DNA of 64,000 bases from Microbacterium sp. (GTDB lineage: Bacteria; Actinomycetota; Actinomycetes; Actinomycetales; Microbacteriaceae): NCBI GenBank assembly GCA_013823625.1, contig PNMM01000001.1, forward strand, positions 372,001 to 436,000, read 5' to 3'. Under the pieces are notes generated by a model, which was given only the letters and a program-made list of their open reading frames with translations, was not told the origin of the DNA and ran no database searches. Positions 11,582 to 20,700 of the stretch are shown here, in pieces (position 1 is the first letter of the stretch; each line of letters opens with the position of its first letter). Position numbers and translations under genes: made by a program.

Positions 11582-13203
11582 GCGCCGCCGCAACGCCGGG
11601 CGCTGGCTCGCCCGCGGAGTCACACGCCGCGTCGGGCGCCGGCTCGGCCGCGGGCTCGAACGCCGCGTCGCGCGCCGGCTCCGCCGCGGGGTCGAACTCT
11701 GACCTGACCCGCACCTCCGCCGCTGACCTCGCCGCCCTGCTCACCGCGGGCGAGGTCTCGAGCGTTGAGGTCACGCGCGCTCACCTTGACCGCATCGCCG
11801 CCGTCGACGGCGACGTGCATGCGTTCCTGCACATCAACGCTGCCGCGCTCGACACGGCCGCGCAGGTCGACGCCGACCGCGCTGCCGGCATCGCTTTGCC
11901 CGCGCTCGCCGGTGTGCCGATCGCCATCAAAGACGTGCTCTGCACGCTCGACATGCCGTCGACCTCGGGCTCGAAGATTCTCGAGGGCTGGATTCCGCCC
12001 TACGACGCCACGGTCGTCGCCCGCTTGCGCGCGGCCCGCATGGTTCCGCTCGGCAAGACCAACATGGACGAGTTCGCCATGGGGTCGAGCACCGAGCACT
12101 CGGCGTACGGGCCCACGAAGAATCCCTGGGACCTCACGCGCATTCCCGGCGGTTCGGGCGGCGGTTCGGCCGCGGCGGTGTCGGCCTTTGAGGCGCCCGT
12201 CGCACTCGGCAGTGACACCGGCGGCAGCATCCGTCAGCCTGCTGCGGTCACCGGCTCGGTCGGCGTCAAGCCCACCTATGGTGGTGTGAGCCGTTATGGC
12301 GCGATTGCGCTCGCGTCGTCGCTCGACCAGGTCGGGCCGGTGTCGCGGTCGGTTCTGGATGCTGCGCTCGTGCATGACGTCATCGGCGGGCACGACGTGC
12401 GTGACGCCACGAGTATTCCTGACGCATGGCCCTCGATGGCCGCGGCTGCGCGTGCCGGCCAGTCGGGTGAAGCGTTGCGCGGTGTGCGTGTTGGCGTTGT
12501 GAAGCAGCTCGAGGGCGACGGATTTCAGGCGGGCGTCAAGTCGGTCTACCACGAGACGCTCGAGCTCATGGCTGCTGCGGGGGCCGAGATCGTTGAGGTC
12601 AGTGCGCCGCACTTTGAGTACGCGGTGGCGGCCTACTACTTGATTTTGCCGGCGGAGGCGTCGAGCAACCTGGCCAAGTTTGACTCGGTGCGTTTCGGTT
12701 TGCGCACCGAGGTTCCCGGCGGAACCGTTGAAGACGTCATGGGTGCGACGCGTGAGGCGGGCTTTGGGCCCGAGGTGAAGCGACGCATCATTCTCGGTAC
12801 GTATGCGTTGTCGGCGGGCTACTACGACGCCTACTACGGCAGTGCGCAGAAGGTGCGCACGCTCATTCAGCGTGACTTTGCAGCGTGCTTTGAGCAGGCC
12901 GACATTCTCGTGTCGCCCTCGGCGCCGACGACGGCGTTCCGGTTTGGCGAGAAGCTGGCTGACCCCTTGGCGATGTACCTCAATGATGTGACGACGATTC
13001 CGGCGAACCTTGCTGGTGTGCCGGGTATGGGATTGCCGATGGGGCTCGCGCCGGAGGATGGTCTGCCGGTGGGCTTGCAGCTCATGGCGCCCGCGCGGGA
13101 GGATGCGCGGCTGTACACCGCCGGTGCGGCGATCGAGCAACTGCTCGAGGCCCAGTGGGGTGGGCCGCTGTGGGCCAAGGCGCCCGAGCTGCGTCAGTCG
13201 TAG
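11578..13203 (+). CDS. gatA: Asp/Glu-tRNA amidotransferase subunit GatA
   Basis: 541-residue amidase subunit that liberates ammonia from glutamine. The Ser-cisSer-Lys triad is visible: Lys in [10 protein letters not shown], cis-Ser in [12 protein letters not shown], and the nucleophile in [12 protein letters not shown]. The conserved [13 protein letters not shown] follows the Lys region. The first 40 or so residues are a Gly/Ala/Ser-rich extension with two near-identical units ([12 protein letters not shown] and [12 protein letters not shown]), not found in typical GatA. Real homology begins around [14 protein letters not shown]. Translation is coupled to gatC. The partner gatB lies 2.7 kb downstream rather than adjacent. 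Confidence 0.95.
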   Translation: MSAAATPGAGSPAESHAASGAGSAAGSNAASRAGSAAGSNSDLTRTSAADLAALLTAGEVSSVEVTRAHLDRIAAVDGDVHAFLHINAAALDTAAQVDADRAAGIALPALAGVPIAIKDVLCTLDMPSTSGSKILEGWIPPYDATVVARLRAARMVPLGKTNMDEFAMGSSTEHSAYGPTKNPWDLTRIPGGSGGGSAAAVSAFEAPVALGSDTGGSIRQPAAVTGSVGVKPTYGGVSRYGAIALASSLDQVGPVSRSVLDAALVHDVIGGHDVRDATSIPDAWPSMAAAARAGQSGEALRGVRVGVVKQLEGDGFQAGVKSVYHETLELMAAAGAEIVEVSAPHFEYAVAAYYLILPAEASSNLAKFDSVRFGLRTEVPGGTVEDVMGATREAGFGPEVKRRIILGTYALSAGYYDAYYGSAQKVRTLIQRDFAACFEQADILVSPSAPTTAFRFGEKLADPLAMYLNDVTTIPANLAGVPGMGLPMGLAPEDGLPVGLQLMAPAREDARLYTAGAAIEQLLEAQWGGPLWAKAPELRQS

Positions 13204-13212
13204 TCGCGTAGC

Positions 13213-13427
13213 GCGGCGCTAACCCGCACCCGCATGCACCAGCATGCGCTCCCGCACGCAGCAGCACGCACCAGCACGCGCTCCCGCACGCTCCCGCACG
13301 CTCCCGCACGCTCCCGCACGCTCCAGCACGCACCAGCACACGCTCCCGCACGCACCAGCACGCGCTCCCGCGCCTGCACCGGCGCGCGCGAACAGGTCCC
13401 GATCCGCGGCGCTAACCCGCACCCGCA
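13213..13427 (+). repeat. Decamer minisatellite flanked by 22-base direct repeats
   Basis: Between 13236 and 13385 the decamer CTCCCGCACG and variants such as CACCAGCACG are repeated many times. The array is bracketed by direct copies of GCGGCGCTAACCCGCACCCG at 13213 and 13406. The right copy overlaps the 3' end of the HNH gene. Confidence 0.8.
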
Positions 13428-14932
13428 CCCGCGAGGGCGCGCTCGCGCTCGATGATCGGGCTCTTGCTGGGCGCGGCGATCGGCCGCTGCTCGGGGTCGA
13501 TAGACGGCGGCGGAATCAGCACGAGTTCGCCGTGCTCTCGTTCGAACCGCCACCCGTTGTTGTGCAGCAACAGGTGATGATGTCGGCAGAGCAGCACCCC
13601 GTGGGCAAGATCTGTGGCTCCGCCTTCTGACCAGGGCACGATGTGGTGCGCTTCTGTCCACGAGGGTGGTCTCTCACAGCCCGGGAAGCGGCACCCTCCG
13701 TCGCGGGCGGCAAGAGCGATGCGCTGGCGGCGCGTGAAGAGTCTCGCTTCGCGGCCAAGCTCCACGACATCGCCCCGGGGGTCGATGACGACCGGGATGA
13801 CGCCGGTGGAGCATCCGTGCCGATGGGCCGTGTGGATGCTCACGGGCTCGGTCTGCCCTTCGATGCGCGCGAGTCCGTGGCCAGCGCGGAGGTCGCGTTC
13901 GGCAACGATGACCTGCACGGCGGGCGAGCGAGTGCCGATCACCTCGGTCGGAGCGACGTCGCCGCCGATACGCACGAGCTCAATGAGGGCGTCGAGGGCG
14001 AGCTGTTCGGTGGTGCGGGTGTCGCGCGTGATGCGCTCGGCGCGCTCGCGTTCGCCCGCGCTCACGAAACGGGGCCCGCCTCGACGCGGAGACGTGGCGT
14101 CATCGACCGCATCACGCACGAGGGCGGCTGACTCTGGGTCGAGCAATCCGCTGAGGCGGGTCATGCCGTCGGCCTGACGAGTGAGGTAGAGGTAGCGACG
14201 ATCGCGCAGTGCTTGCTCGCGTTCGGCAACCTTCTCGGGCTGGCCCTCGAGGTCGAACAGCGCGCGAGCCTGGCGGGACCGCACGGTTAGTTGTTCGAGC
14301 GTGAGCAAGACCGACTCGGCGACGAGCTGGGTGGCGGCGGCGCCGAGCTGTGCGGCGGTGACGTGGGCGTCGGGTTGACCGAGCGCTCGCGCGATGACGT
14401 CGGCCGCTTCAACGCTCAATCGCGAGCTGGCTACCGCCGCGGCGACAGGCTCGAGCCAGGGTGCCGCGGCGGCGGGTTGGCCACCAGATGAGTCAGCCCC
14501 GAGTGAGCCTTGGGCCGAACCCACCCCCACAGACGTGCCAGCCAGCATCGCCCCGACGCGCACGAGAGCAGCGGCATCGTGAGAACTCGAGCCGGTCAGG
14601 TGCTGCACGAGATGCTGGGCGGTGCGACTGCCGAGCCGTTGGGCGAGCCCGTCGTGGCCGAGCGAGTGGTGGGAGCGACGCGCGATCTCGCCGGCGAGAA
14701 TCGCGAGATTGGTGTCGGTGCGGCGCCGCAGCTCGGCCAGTTGTGCCTGCTGGGCGAGCAGCGAGTCGTCGCTCAGCTGCTCGACCGTCGCCCGTTCGTA
14801 GCGGGCAAGCGACGGCACATCAAGCGACGGCACGTCAAGCGACCGTGCAGAGAGCCCAGTGCCCAACCCGGGCACATCGAACGTCACGTCGGCCCGTGCG
14901 GGGCCGTTCGTTCCTGTGTTCGATGTGAGCAT
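13412..14932 (-). CDS. DUF222 / HNH endonuclease (13E12-repeat type)
   Basis: 506 residues. The N-terminal two thirds match the DUF222 family found in many copies in actinobacteria. The C-terminus has a complete HNH motif: CRFPGCERPPSWTEAHHIVP, then W-S-E-G-G and LLCRHHHLLLH. It should bind zinc and nick or cut DNA. The ATG at 14932 is preferred over an in-frame TTG six bases upstream; GACAAT lies five bases before it. The repeated VPSLDVPSLAR near residue 37 and the Gly/Ala C-terminal tail are low complexity. It is embedded between gatA and gatB, with low-complexity arrays on both sides, which suggests insertion. Confidence 0.85.
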   Translation of the reverse strand: MLTSNTGTNGPARADVTFDVPGLGTGLSARSLDVPSLDVPSLARYERATVEQLSDDSLLAQQAQLAELRRRTDTNLAILAGEIARRSHHSLGHDGLAQRLGSRTAQHLVQHLTGSSSHDAAALVRVGAMLAGTSVGVGSAQGSLGADSSGGQPAAAAPWLEPVAAAVASSRLSVEAADVIARALGQPDAHVTAAQLGAAATQLVAESVLLTLEQLTVRSRQARALFDLEGQPEKVAEREQALRDRRYLYLTRQADGMTRLSGLLDPESAALVRDAVDDATSPRRGGPRFVSAGERERAERITRDTRTTEQLALDALIELVRIGGDVAPTEVIGTRSPAVQVIVAERDLRAGHGLARIEGQTEPVSIHTAHRHGCSTGVIPVVIDPRGDVVELGREARLFTRRQRIALAARDGGCRFPGCERPPSWTEAHHIVPWSEGGATDLAHGVLLCRHHHLLLHNNGWRFEREHGELVLIPPPSIDPEQRPIAAPSKSPIIERERALAGAGAG

Positions 14933-15276
14933 GATCAATTGTCTCGCACAATAGAACTGGTGTACATGGCCTCAGCAAAACTCGTGGAGAGCATTTTCCG
15001 CGGAGACCTGTGGAGGAGGGGAGCGAGGGCGCCGGCCGGGCGGGCAGGCCGGGCGGGGGAGCGAAGGCGAGCGGGCAAGCCGGGCGGGCAGGCCGGGCGG
15101 GCAGGCCGGGCGGGCGGGCAGGCTGGCGGGCAGGGGAGGCAGGCAGGCTGGCCTGGGCAGGCAGGGCAGGAGAGCGAAGGCCGCGGGCCGGCCGGGCAGC
15201 AGACGCGCGAAGGCAGCCCACCACCGAACCCTCGCCACCACCCGGCACGGGCATCCACCTGCAAGAATCGCCCCTG
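14933..15276 (+). repeat. G-rich low-complexity tract between HNH and DUF6498 genes
   Basis: No gene is seen here. Between about 15030 and 15170 the plus strand repeats units such as GGCCGGGCGGGCA with dense runs of three to five G. A second G-rich part runs to about 15225. The tract has strong G-quadruplex potential on the plus strand. Confidence 0.75.
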
Positions 15277-15927
15277 ATGATTACGCGCGTTCTCACCCTC
15301 GTTGCTTACACGGCGCTGCCGCTCGTGGGCGTGCTGTGGCTCGGCTGGGATTGGCGCGAGATCGTGCTGCTCTATTGGCTCGAGAACATCAGCCTCGGCG
15401 CCGCGATGTTCGTCACGCTGCTGCGCACCGCACGCGCCACGCCCGTCGCGACGCCCGCCGAAACCGCGGACACCACCGAGCAGAGCACCGACCCCACCAC
15501 GCTCCACCCCGCCGCGGGCATCATGCTCGCCTTCTTCTTCTCGGTGCATTACGGCATGTTCACACTCGTGCACGGCATCTTGGTCTACGCGCTCATCACG
15601 GGCGGCCTCGGCCCCGCAACAGAGGTCGACCGCCCGCTCAACCTCGGCGGCGTGCTCCTCGTCTGGGCGATCGGCGGCGCCGTTCAGGTGGTCGCCGCCG
15701 TCATCGGCTCACTACCCGACAAACGGGGCACGTCGCTCATGATGAGTGCGTATCCGCGCATCATCGTGTTGCACTTGACGATCATTCTCGGAGTCTTCGC
15801 CATCATCATGCTGCAGTGGGGCCCCGCGGCCGCGATCGTGCTCATCGCCTTTCACGCGCTGATTACGCTGTCGACGTGGATGCTCTCCGACCGCCGCGCG
15901 AAATCCCCCCTCGCCCCGCAACCGTAG
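15277..15927 (+). CDS. DUF6498-like integral membrane protein
   Basis: 216 residues with about six hydrophobic segments. The start MITRVLTLVAYTALPLVGVL and the motif IVLLYWLENISLGAAMF resemble the DUF6498 family, as does FFFSVHYGMFTLVHG further on. A Thr/Pro-rich loop lies near 52-77 and the tail is basic. Function is unknown. AAGAAT upstream suggests a very short leader. Its TAG stop begins the promoter hexamer of gatB. Confidence 0.7.
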   Translation: MITRVLTLVAYTALPLVGVLWLGWDWREIVLLYWLENISLGAAMFVTLLRTARATPVATPAETADTTEQSTDPTTLHPAAGIMLAFFFSVHYGMFTLVHGILVYALITGGLGPATEVDRPLNLGGVLLVWAIGGAVQVVAAVIGSLPDKRGTSLMMSAYPRIIVLHLTIILGVFAIIMLQWGPAAAIVLIAFHALITLSTWMLSDRRAKSPLAPQP

Positions 15928-15930
15928 GAT
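15925..15930 (+). promoter_or_regulatory. -10 hexamer TAGGAT built on the upstream stop codon (gatB)
   Basis: TAGGAT begins with the TAG stop of the preceding gene and ends six bases before the gatB ATG. Confidence 0.55.
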
Positions 15931-15936
15931 TGCCTC

Positions 15937-17451
15937 ATGGCGCGCGCTGATCTCATGGACTTCGACAAGGCACTGGAACTCTTCGAGCCGGTGCTCGGCT
16001 TCGAGGTGCACGTCGAGCTGAGCACGAAGACGAAAATGTTCTCGGATGCCCCGAACCCGGCGTTCAGCGGCAACGAGGTCACAGAGCCCAACACGGCCAT
16101 CACGCCCGTGTGCCTCGGCCTCCCCGGCAGCTTGCCGGTCGTCAACGAGCAGGCCGTGAGCTACGCCATCTCGCTCGGCCTCGCGCTCGGCTGCCAGATT
16201 GCCGAGAGCAGCACGTTCAGCCGCAAGAACTACTTCTATCCCGACACCCCCAAGAACTACCAGATCAGCCAGTACGACGAGCCGATCGCCTTCGAGGGCT
16301 CGGTCGAGGTCGAGTTGCCCGACGGCCGCCTGTTCACGGTGCCCATTGAGCGCGCCCACATGGAAGAAGATGCCGGCAAGTTGACGCACGTCGGCGGGTC
16401 GACGGGCCGCATCCAGGGTGCTGAATACAGCCTCGTCGACTACAACCGCGCGGGCGTTCCGCTCGTCGAGATCGTGACGAAGCCCATCATCGGCGCCGAG
16501 GCCGACGCGCCCGCGCTCGGTGCCGCCTATGTCTCGCTCATTCGCGACATCGCGCGCGCCCTCGGCATCAGCGAGGCTCGCATGGAGCGCGGCAACCTGC
16601 GCTGCGACGCCAACGTCTCGCTGCGTCCGCGCGGGCAAGAGAAGCTCGGCACGCGCACCGAGACGAAGAACGTCAACTCGTTTAGGTCCGTCGAGCGCGC
16701 CATCCGCTACGAGATTCAGCGGCAGGCGGCGATTCTCGCGGCCGGCGGAACCATCCAGCAAGAAACCCGCCACTGGCACGAAGACACCGGCACGACGTCG
16801 CCGGGCCGCGTCAAGAGCGACGCCGACGACTACCGCTACTTCCCTGAGCCCGACCTGCTGCCGGTGGTTCCCGGCGCGGCGCTCATTGAGCAGCTGCGGG
16901 ATGCCCTGCCCGAAGCCCCGGCCACCCGCCGGCGTCGCCTGAAAGAGCAGTGGGGTTTCTCTGACCTTGAGTTCCGCGACGTCGTCAACTCGGGCCTCTT
17001 GGTTGAGGTCGACGAGACGGTCGCCGCCGGAGCCGCCCCCCAGCAGGCCCGCAAGTGGTGGACGGGCGAGATCGCCCGCATCGCGAACACCCAAAACGCC
17101 GAGCCCGCCGCTCTGATCACGCCGACGGATGTCGCGGCCATCGTGGCCCTCGTCGACTCCGGCGCCCTGACCGACCGCCTTGCGCGTCAGGTCGTCGAGG
17201 GTGTCATCGCGGGCGAGGGCACCCCGGCTCAGGTCGTCGAGTCACGCGGCCTGCAGGTCGTCTCGGACGACGGCGCCCTCATCGAGGCCATCGACGCGGC
17301 GCTCGCGGCGCAGCCGGATGTTCTCGAGAAGATCCGCGAGGGCAAAGTGCAGGCGGCCGGGGCCGTGATCGGTGCCGTCATGAAGTCAATGGGCGGCAAG
17401 GCTGATGCAGCTCGCGTGCGCGAGTTGGTGCTGGAGCGGGCCGCGCAGTAA
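15937..17451 (+). CDS. gatB: Asp/Glu-tRNA amidotransferase subunit GatB
   Basis: 504-residue kinase-like subunit that activates the tRNA-bound acid and binds tRNA. Signatures include [18 protein letters not shown], the signature [29 protein letters not shown] and [26 protein letters not shown] appears here as [15 protein letters not shown]. The C-terminal YqeY-like helical domain ends [19 protein letters not shown]. It starts without a ribosome binding site at leaderless spacing. A possible CGTGCGG/CCGCACG hairpin at 17452-17488 follows the stop without a T-run. Confidence 0.96.
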   Translation: MARADLMDFDKALELFEPVLGFEVHVELSTKTKMFSDAPNPAFSGNEVTEPNTAITPVCLGLPGSLPVVNEQAVSYAISLGLALGCQIAESSTFSRKNYFYPDTPKNYQISQYDEPIAFEGSVEVELPDGRLFTVPIERAHMEEDAGKLTHVGGSTGRIQGAEYSLVDYNRAGVPLVEIVTKPIIGAEADAPALGAAYVSLIRDIARALGISEARMERGNLRCDANVSLRPRGQEKLGTRTETKNVNSFRSVERAIRYEIQRQAAILAAGGTIQQETRHWHEDTGTTSPGRVKSDADDYRYFPEPDLLPVVPGAALIEQLRDALPEAPATRRRRLKEQWGFSDLEFRDVVNSGLLVEVDETVAAGAAPQQARKWWTGEIARIANTQNAEPAALITPTDVAAIVALVDSGALTDRLARQVVEGVIAGEGTPAQVVESRGLQVVSDDGALIEAIDAALAAQPDVLEKIREGKVQAAGAVIGAVMKSMGGKADAARVRELVLERAAQ

Positions 17452-17737
17452 CGTGCGGTTGCCGTCTTGCGGCTCGGGCATCCGCACGGATAGGTGGCAC
17501 GCTGATTTTCACCACAACCTGGCCTCCAGCTTGAACTGCCCCACGGACTGGGTTTCAGCTTGACCTCTCACCGCTTTGTTTCTCTCGCCCCATCCTGCAT
17601 TAACGAACGGCACGAAACCCAGGCCGAATAAATGGGCTTGTCAGGTCTATGTCGGCTTGGTTTCGCCGTTGCCGCCCAGTTGGTGTCGTGGCCCATCGAT
17701 AGGATCAGACCGAGCCAGTCAGCGACCTAATGAGGAC
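17452..17737 (+). other. Left edge of the accessory island
   Basis: No gene is recognised in these 286 bases. Composition is noticeably less GC-rich than the gat genes. CAGCTTGA occurs twice, at 17527 and 17556, around TGCCCCACGGACTGGG, reminiscent of repeated ends of IS21-type elements, but no transposase remains. This is the likely left boundary of inserted DNA. Confidence 0.4.
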
Positions 17738-20700
17738 ATGAACGCGGAGCAAGCGGGGGCAATCCACGACGACGAAGACGACAACGTCCTCGCCGAGAAC
17801 GACGATGCCTCGCTCCGGTCGGCAGACCCGGTCGAACGCAAGTTGGCGGCAGCGCGCAAAGACCTCCTAGACATGTCCTTGCGGAACAAAATGCTCAGCT
17901 ATCGAGAGACCAGGGCCACGTCTCTCAGGATCCACAACCGGGATTCCGGGAGCATCTGGGAGTCGCTATATGAAGAGGGCGAGGCGCTGTCGTTCTTGGC
18001 GACGCCGAAGCCCGCTCCCGCCGATAGTCCCAACAATGACGACCCTGGTGATCTCGGCGAAGACCTGGGCGGCGTCTTCGAGGAGGCCGTCGATACCGAG
18101 AGCGTGCAAGGGCGGGCGCTGGCGACTCGACTGGACAGTGAAGCGCTGTTTCGCCGCCTGCTTCGCATCAGTAGCACTGCTCATACGCTCTTAGAAGAAC
18201 AAGGCGTCAACTCGCTATTCCTGGCGCTCGGCTTCCTGGTCTGGTTCGAGAGTGACGCCGCCGATACCCCGAGGCAGGCGCCGCTGGTGCTCCTACCAGT
18301 CCAATTGGTTCGAACCCGACGCGGCGAGAGTTTTTCATTGGAGTACGACGGCAACGACGTCACGGAAAACCTCTCGCTGCGTGAGAAGTTGCGCTTGGAG
18401 TTCGGGGTTGAGTTGCCGGACTTCCCCTTTGAGGGCGACAGCGATCGCCCCGCTCGTCTCGACGACTACTTCGCGGACGTTGCGAGCGCGATTTCGATGC
18501 AGCCGCGATGGTCCGTCGACGCCGAGGCCGTCCATCTTGGCTTCTATTCGTTCACCCGCTTCCTGATGTACAAGGATCTGGACCCGAAATCTTGGCCTGA
18601 GGACGAAAGCCCGTCCCTTCATCCGGTGCTCCGCAAGCTTCTCTCCCCCGGTGGTGGCTTCGCCGCCGATCCATCGTCGGACATCGACTTCGACGCATTC
18701 GACGAGGAATTCGATGTCACTACTTCGGGTTTCGTTATGGACGCCGATGGCAGCCAAGCACGTGCCGTGCTCGAGGTGGCTGCGGGGGCGAACCTCGTCA
18801 TCCAGGGGCCGCCAGGCACGGGCAAGTCCCAGACCATCACAAATGTCATTGGGAACGCGCTCGCCCAGGGCAAGCGCGTTCTGTTCGTCGCGGAAAAGCT
18901 CGCCGCCCTGAACGTCGTGAAGAAGCGCCTGGATGAGGCTGGCATCGGTTCGGCTGCGTTGGAGCTGCACAGCAGCCGTGCGACCAAAGCCGGTGTCATC
19001 GCGGAGATCGAGCGCACATTAGCGGGTGCGCGACTCGTTGGCGGTGCAGTGCCGCCGAGCCCGGCCGCGGAACTGGCTCGAACAAAGTCCACTCTCAATG
19101 CCTACGAAAAGGTGGTCAACCAACGTCGCGGGCCGACGGCATCAACATTTGTCGACGCGCTCGGTCAGCAGCTTGCGCTCGAAGCGAAGGTCGGTGCCGA
19201 GTACGAGTTCGAAGACGACTCCCTGGTCGGGATGTCGAGAGATGACCACGATCTTGCGCTTCAGGCGCTTGCCGAAGCGGACCAGGCGATTTCTTCTTTG
19301 GGCGATCCGTCGCGGTCGGTGTTCCGCCACACGGCGCTGGAGGCGGCGCCCGTGTTCTTCGAGGACGTGGTACCTAGGAAGGTCGATGAAGTCCTCGGCG
19401 CATTAACGAGGCTGGATGAGCGCGGGACGGGTCTAACAGCGATGCTCGCTCTTGAGTGGGACGGTCGGTGGGGGACAGTGGAACCCCTGGCACGAACTGC
19501 CAAGCTGCTTGCCCGGCGTCCGGATCTTGCGGGACTGAACCTCGACAGGCGGGTATGGGAAGCGCGACCGGAAGAGTTGGCCGAGAGCTTCAAGACCGGC
19601 CTAGTTGGTGCAGAAGTCCGAGAGGGGCGCACCGGCCAGTTGAACGAGTTCGCCTGGTCGGTGCGCGATGCGATGTCCCACGTCCAGAACTTGCGCGATG
19701 GGCAGCGCAGTTGGTTTGCTCGTCTTGGACGGCGCTATCAGGGAAGTCGTCGGTGGGCACAGGCGCTCTACCGGGATGCGCCGCCGAAAGATGCCCAATC
19801 CCTTGCTGACTTGGCGCAGGACATCCTGCGGGCACAGGAGTGCGACGAAGTCATTCGCCAGAAAGGCGACTTGCTGAGTGCAGCACTCCGCGGCGATCTG
19901 CCCAGAACGGCCCAAGCCTGGCGACAGGCAGAGCGGGCCTGCGAGTACCTCTTAGCATTCTTCGAGGCTGTGCGGTCTGGAACGCTTGTGCCCGGCGTTG
20001 AGTCGTCGCTCGCGATCGACTTCGATGCCAACAAGCTGTCGAGCGACGCAATCGACCTGATCGCCGCTGACACCGAGGCCCGGAGGTTGCTCGCGGACCT
20101 GTGGGCCTTCCTCGGCCTCACCGAGGCTGACCAGATCGCCGAGACGCCCGAGATTCGGCAGACAGCGCACTTGGCCGAGCGCGTGAGTATGGAACTCGCC
20201 TCGCTGCGGTTCGCGCCTCGACTCACCAAGGCGGCCAATGCCTTGCGCGCTCTCGGGCTGACGCGCTATGCCGACACGCTGTGGGATTGGGAGCCCAAGC
20301 CCTACAGTGCGGACGACGTTTTCCGCCGTGCCTACTATCGCGCATTGACGACTCAGACGTTCGAGTCAAACTGGGGTCTGCTCTCTGATCTGGACTCCGA
20401 CGCGCATGACCGCATCGCTGAACAGTTCCGCGCACTCGACAAGAAGTCTTGGCAAGAGCACTCCCGGCGCGAGTTGGCTGCAGCCCTTCGTGAACAGATT
20501 CCTGCTCAGAGCGGTGTCGGGGAGATGCGAGTCATTGCGCGTGAGATTGCCAAGAAGAAGCGGCATCTCCCGATCAGGAAACTGCTTGAGCAAGCGGGAC
20601 CAGCGCTGCAACTCATCAAGCCGGTCTTCATGATGAGCCCGCTATCCATCGCGCAGTTTCTCCCTCGCGGTGCGATCCACTTCGACCTCGTGGTGTTCGA

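Noticed and set aside
13236-13385. Regular short repeats resembling a CRISPR array
   Set aside because: The repeats are decamers without unique spacers of 30 or so bases, and no cas gene is present. It is a minisatellite.
17527-17563. Repeated CAGCTTGA as the end of an IS21-type element
   Set aside because: Only two short copies remain, with no transposase and no opposite end, so it is too weak to call.
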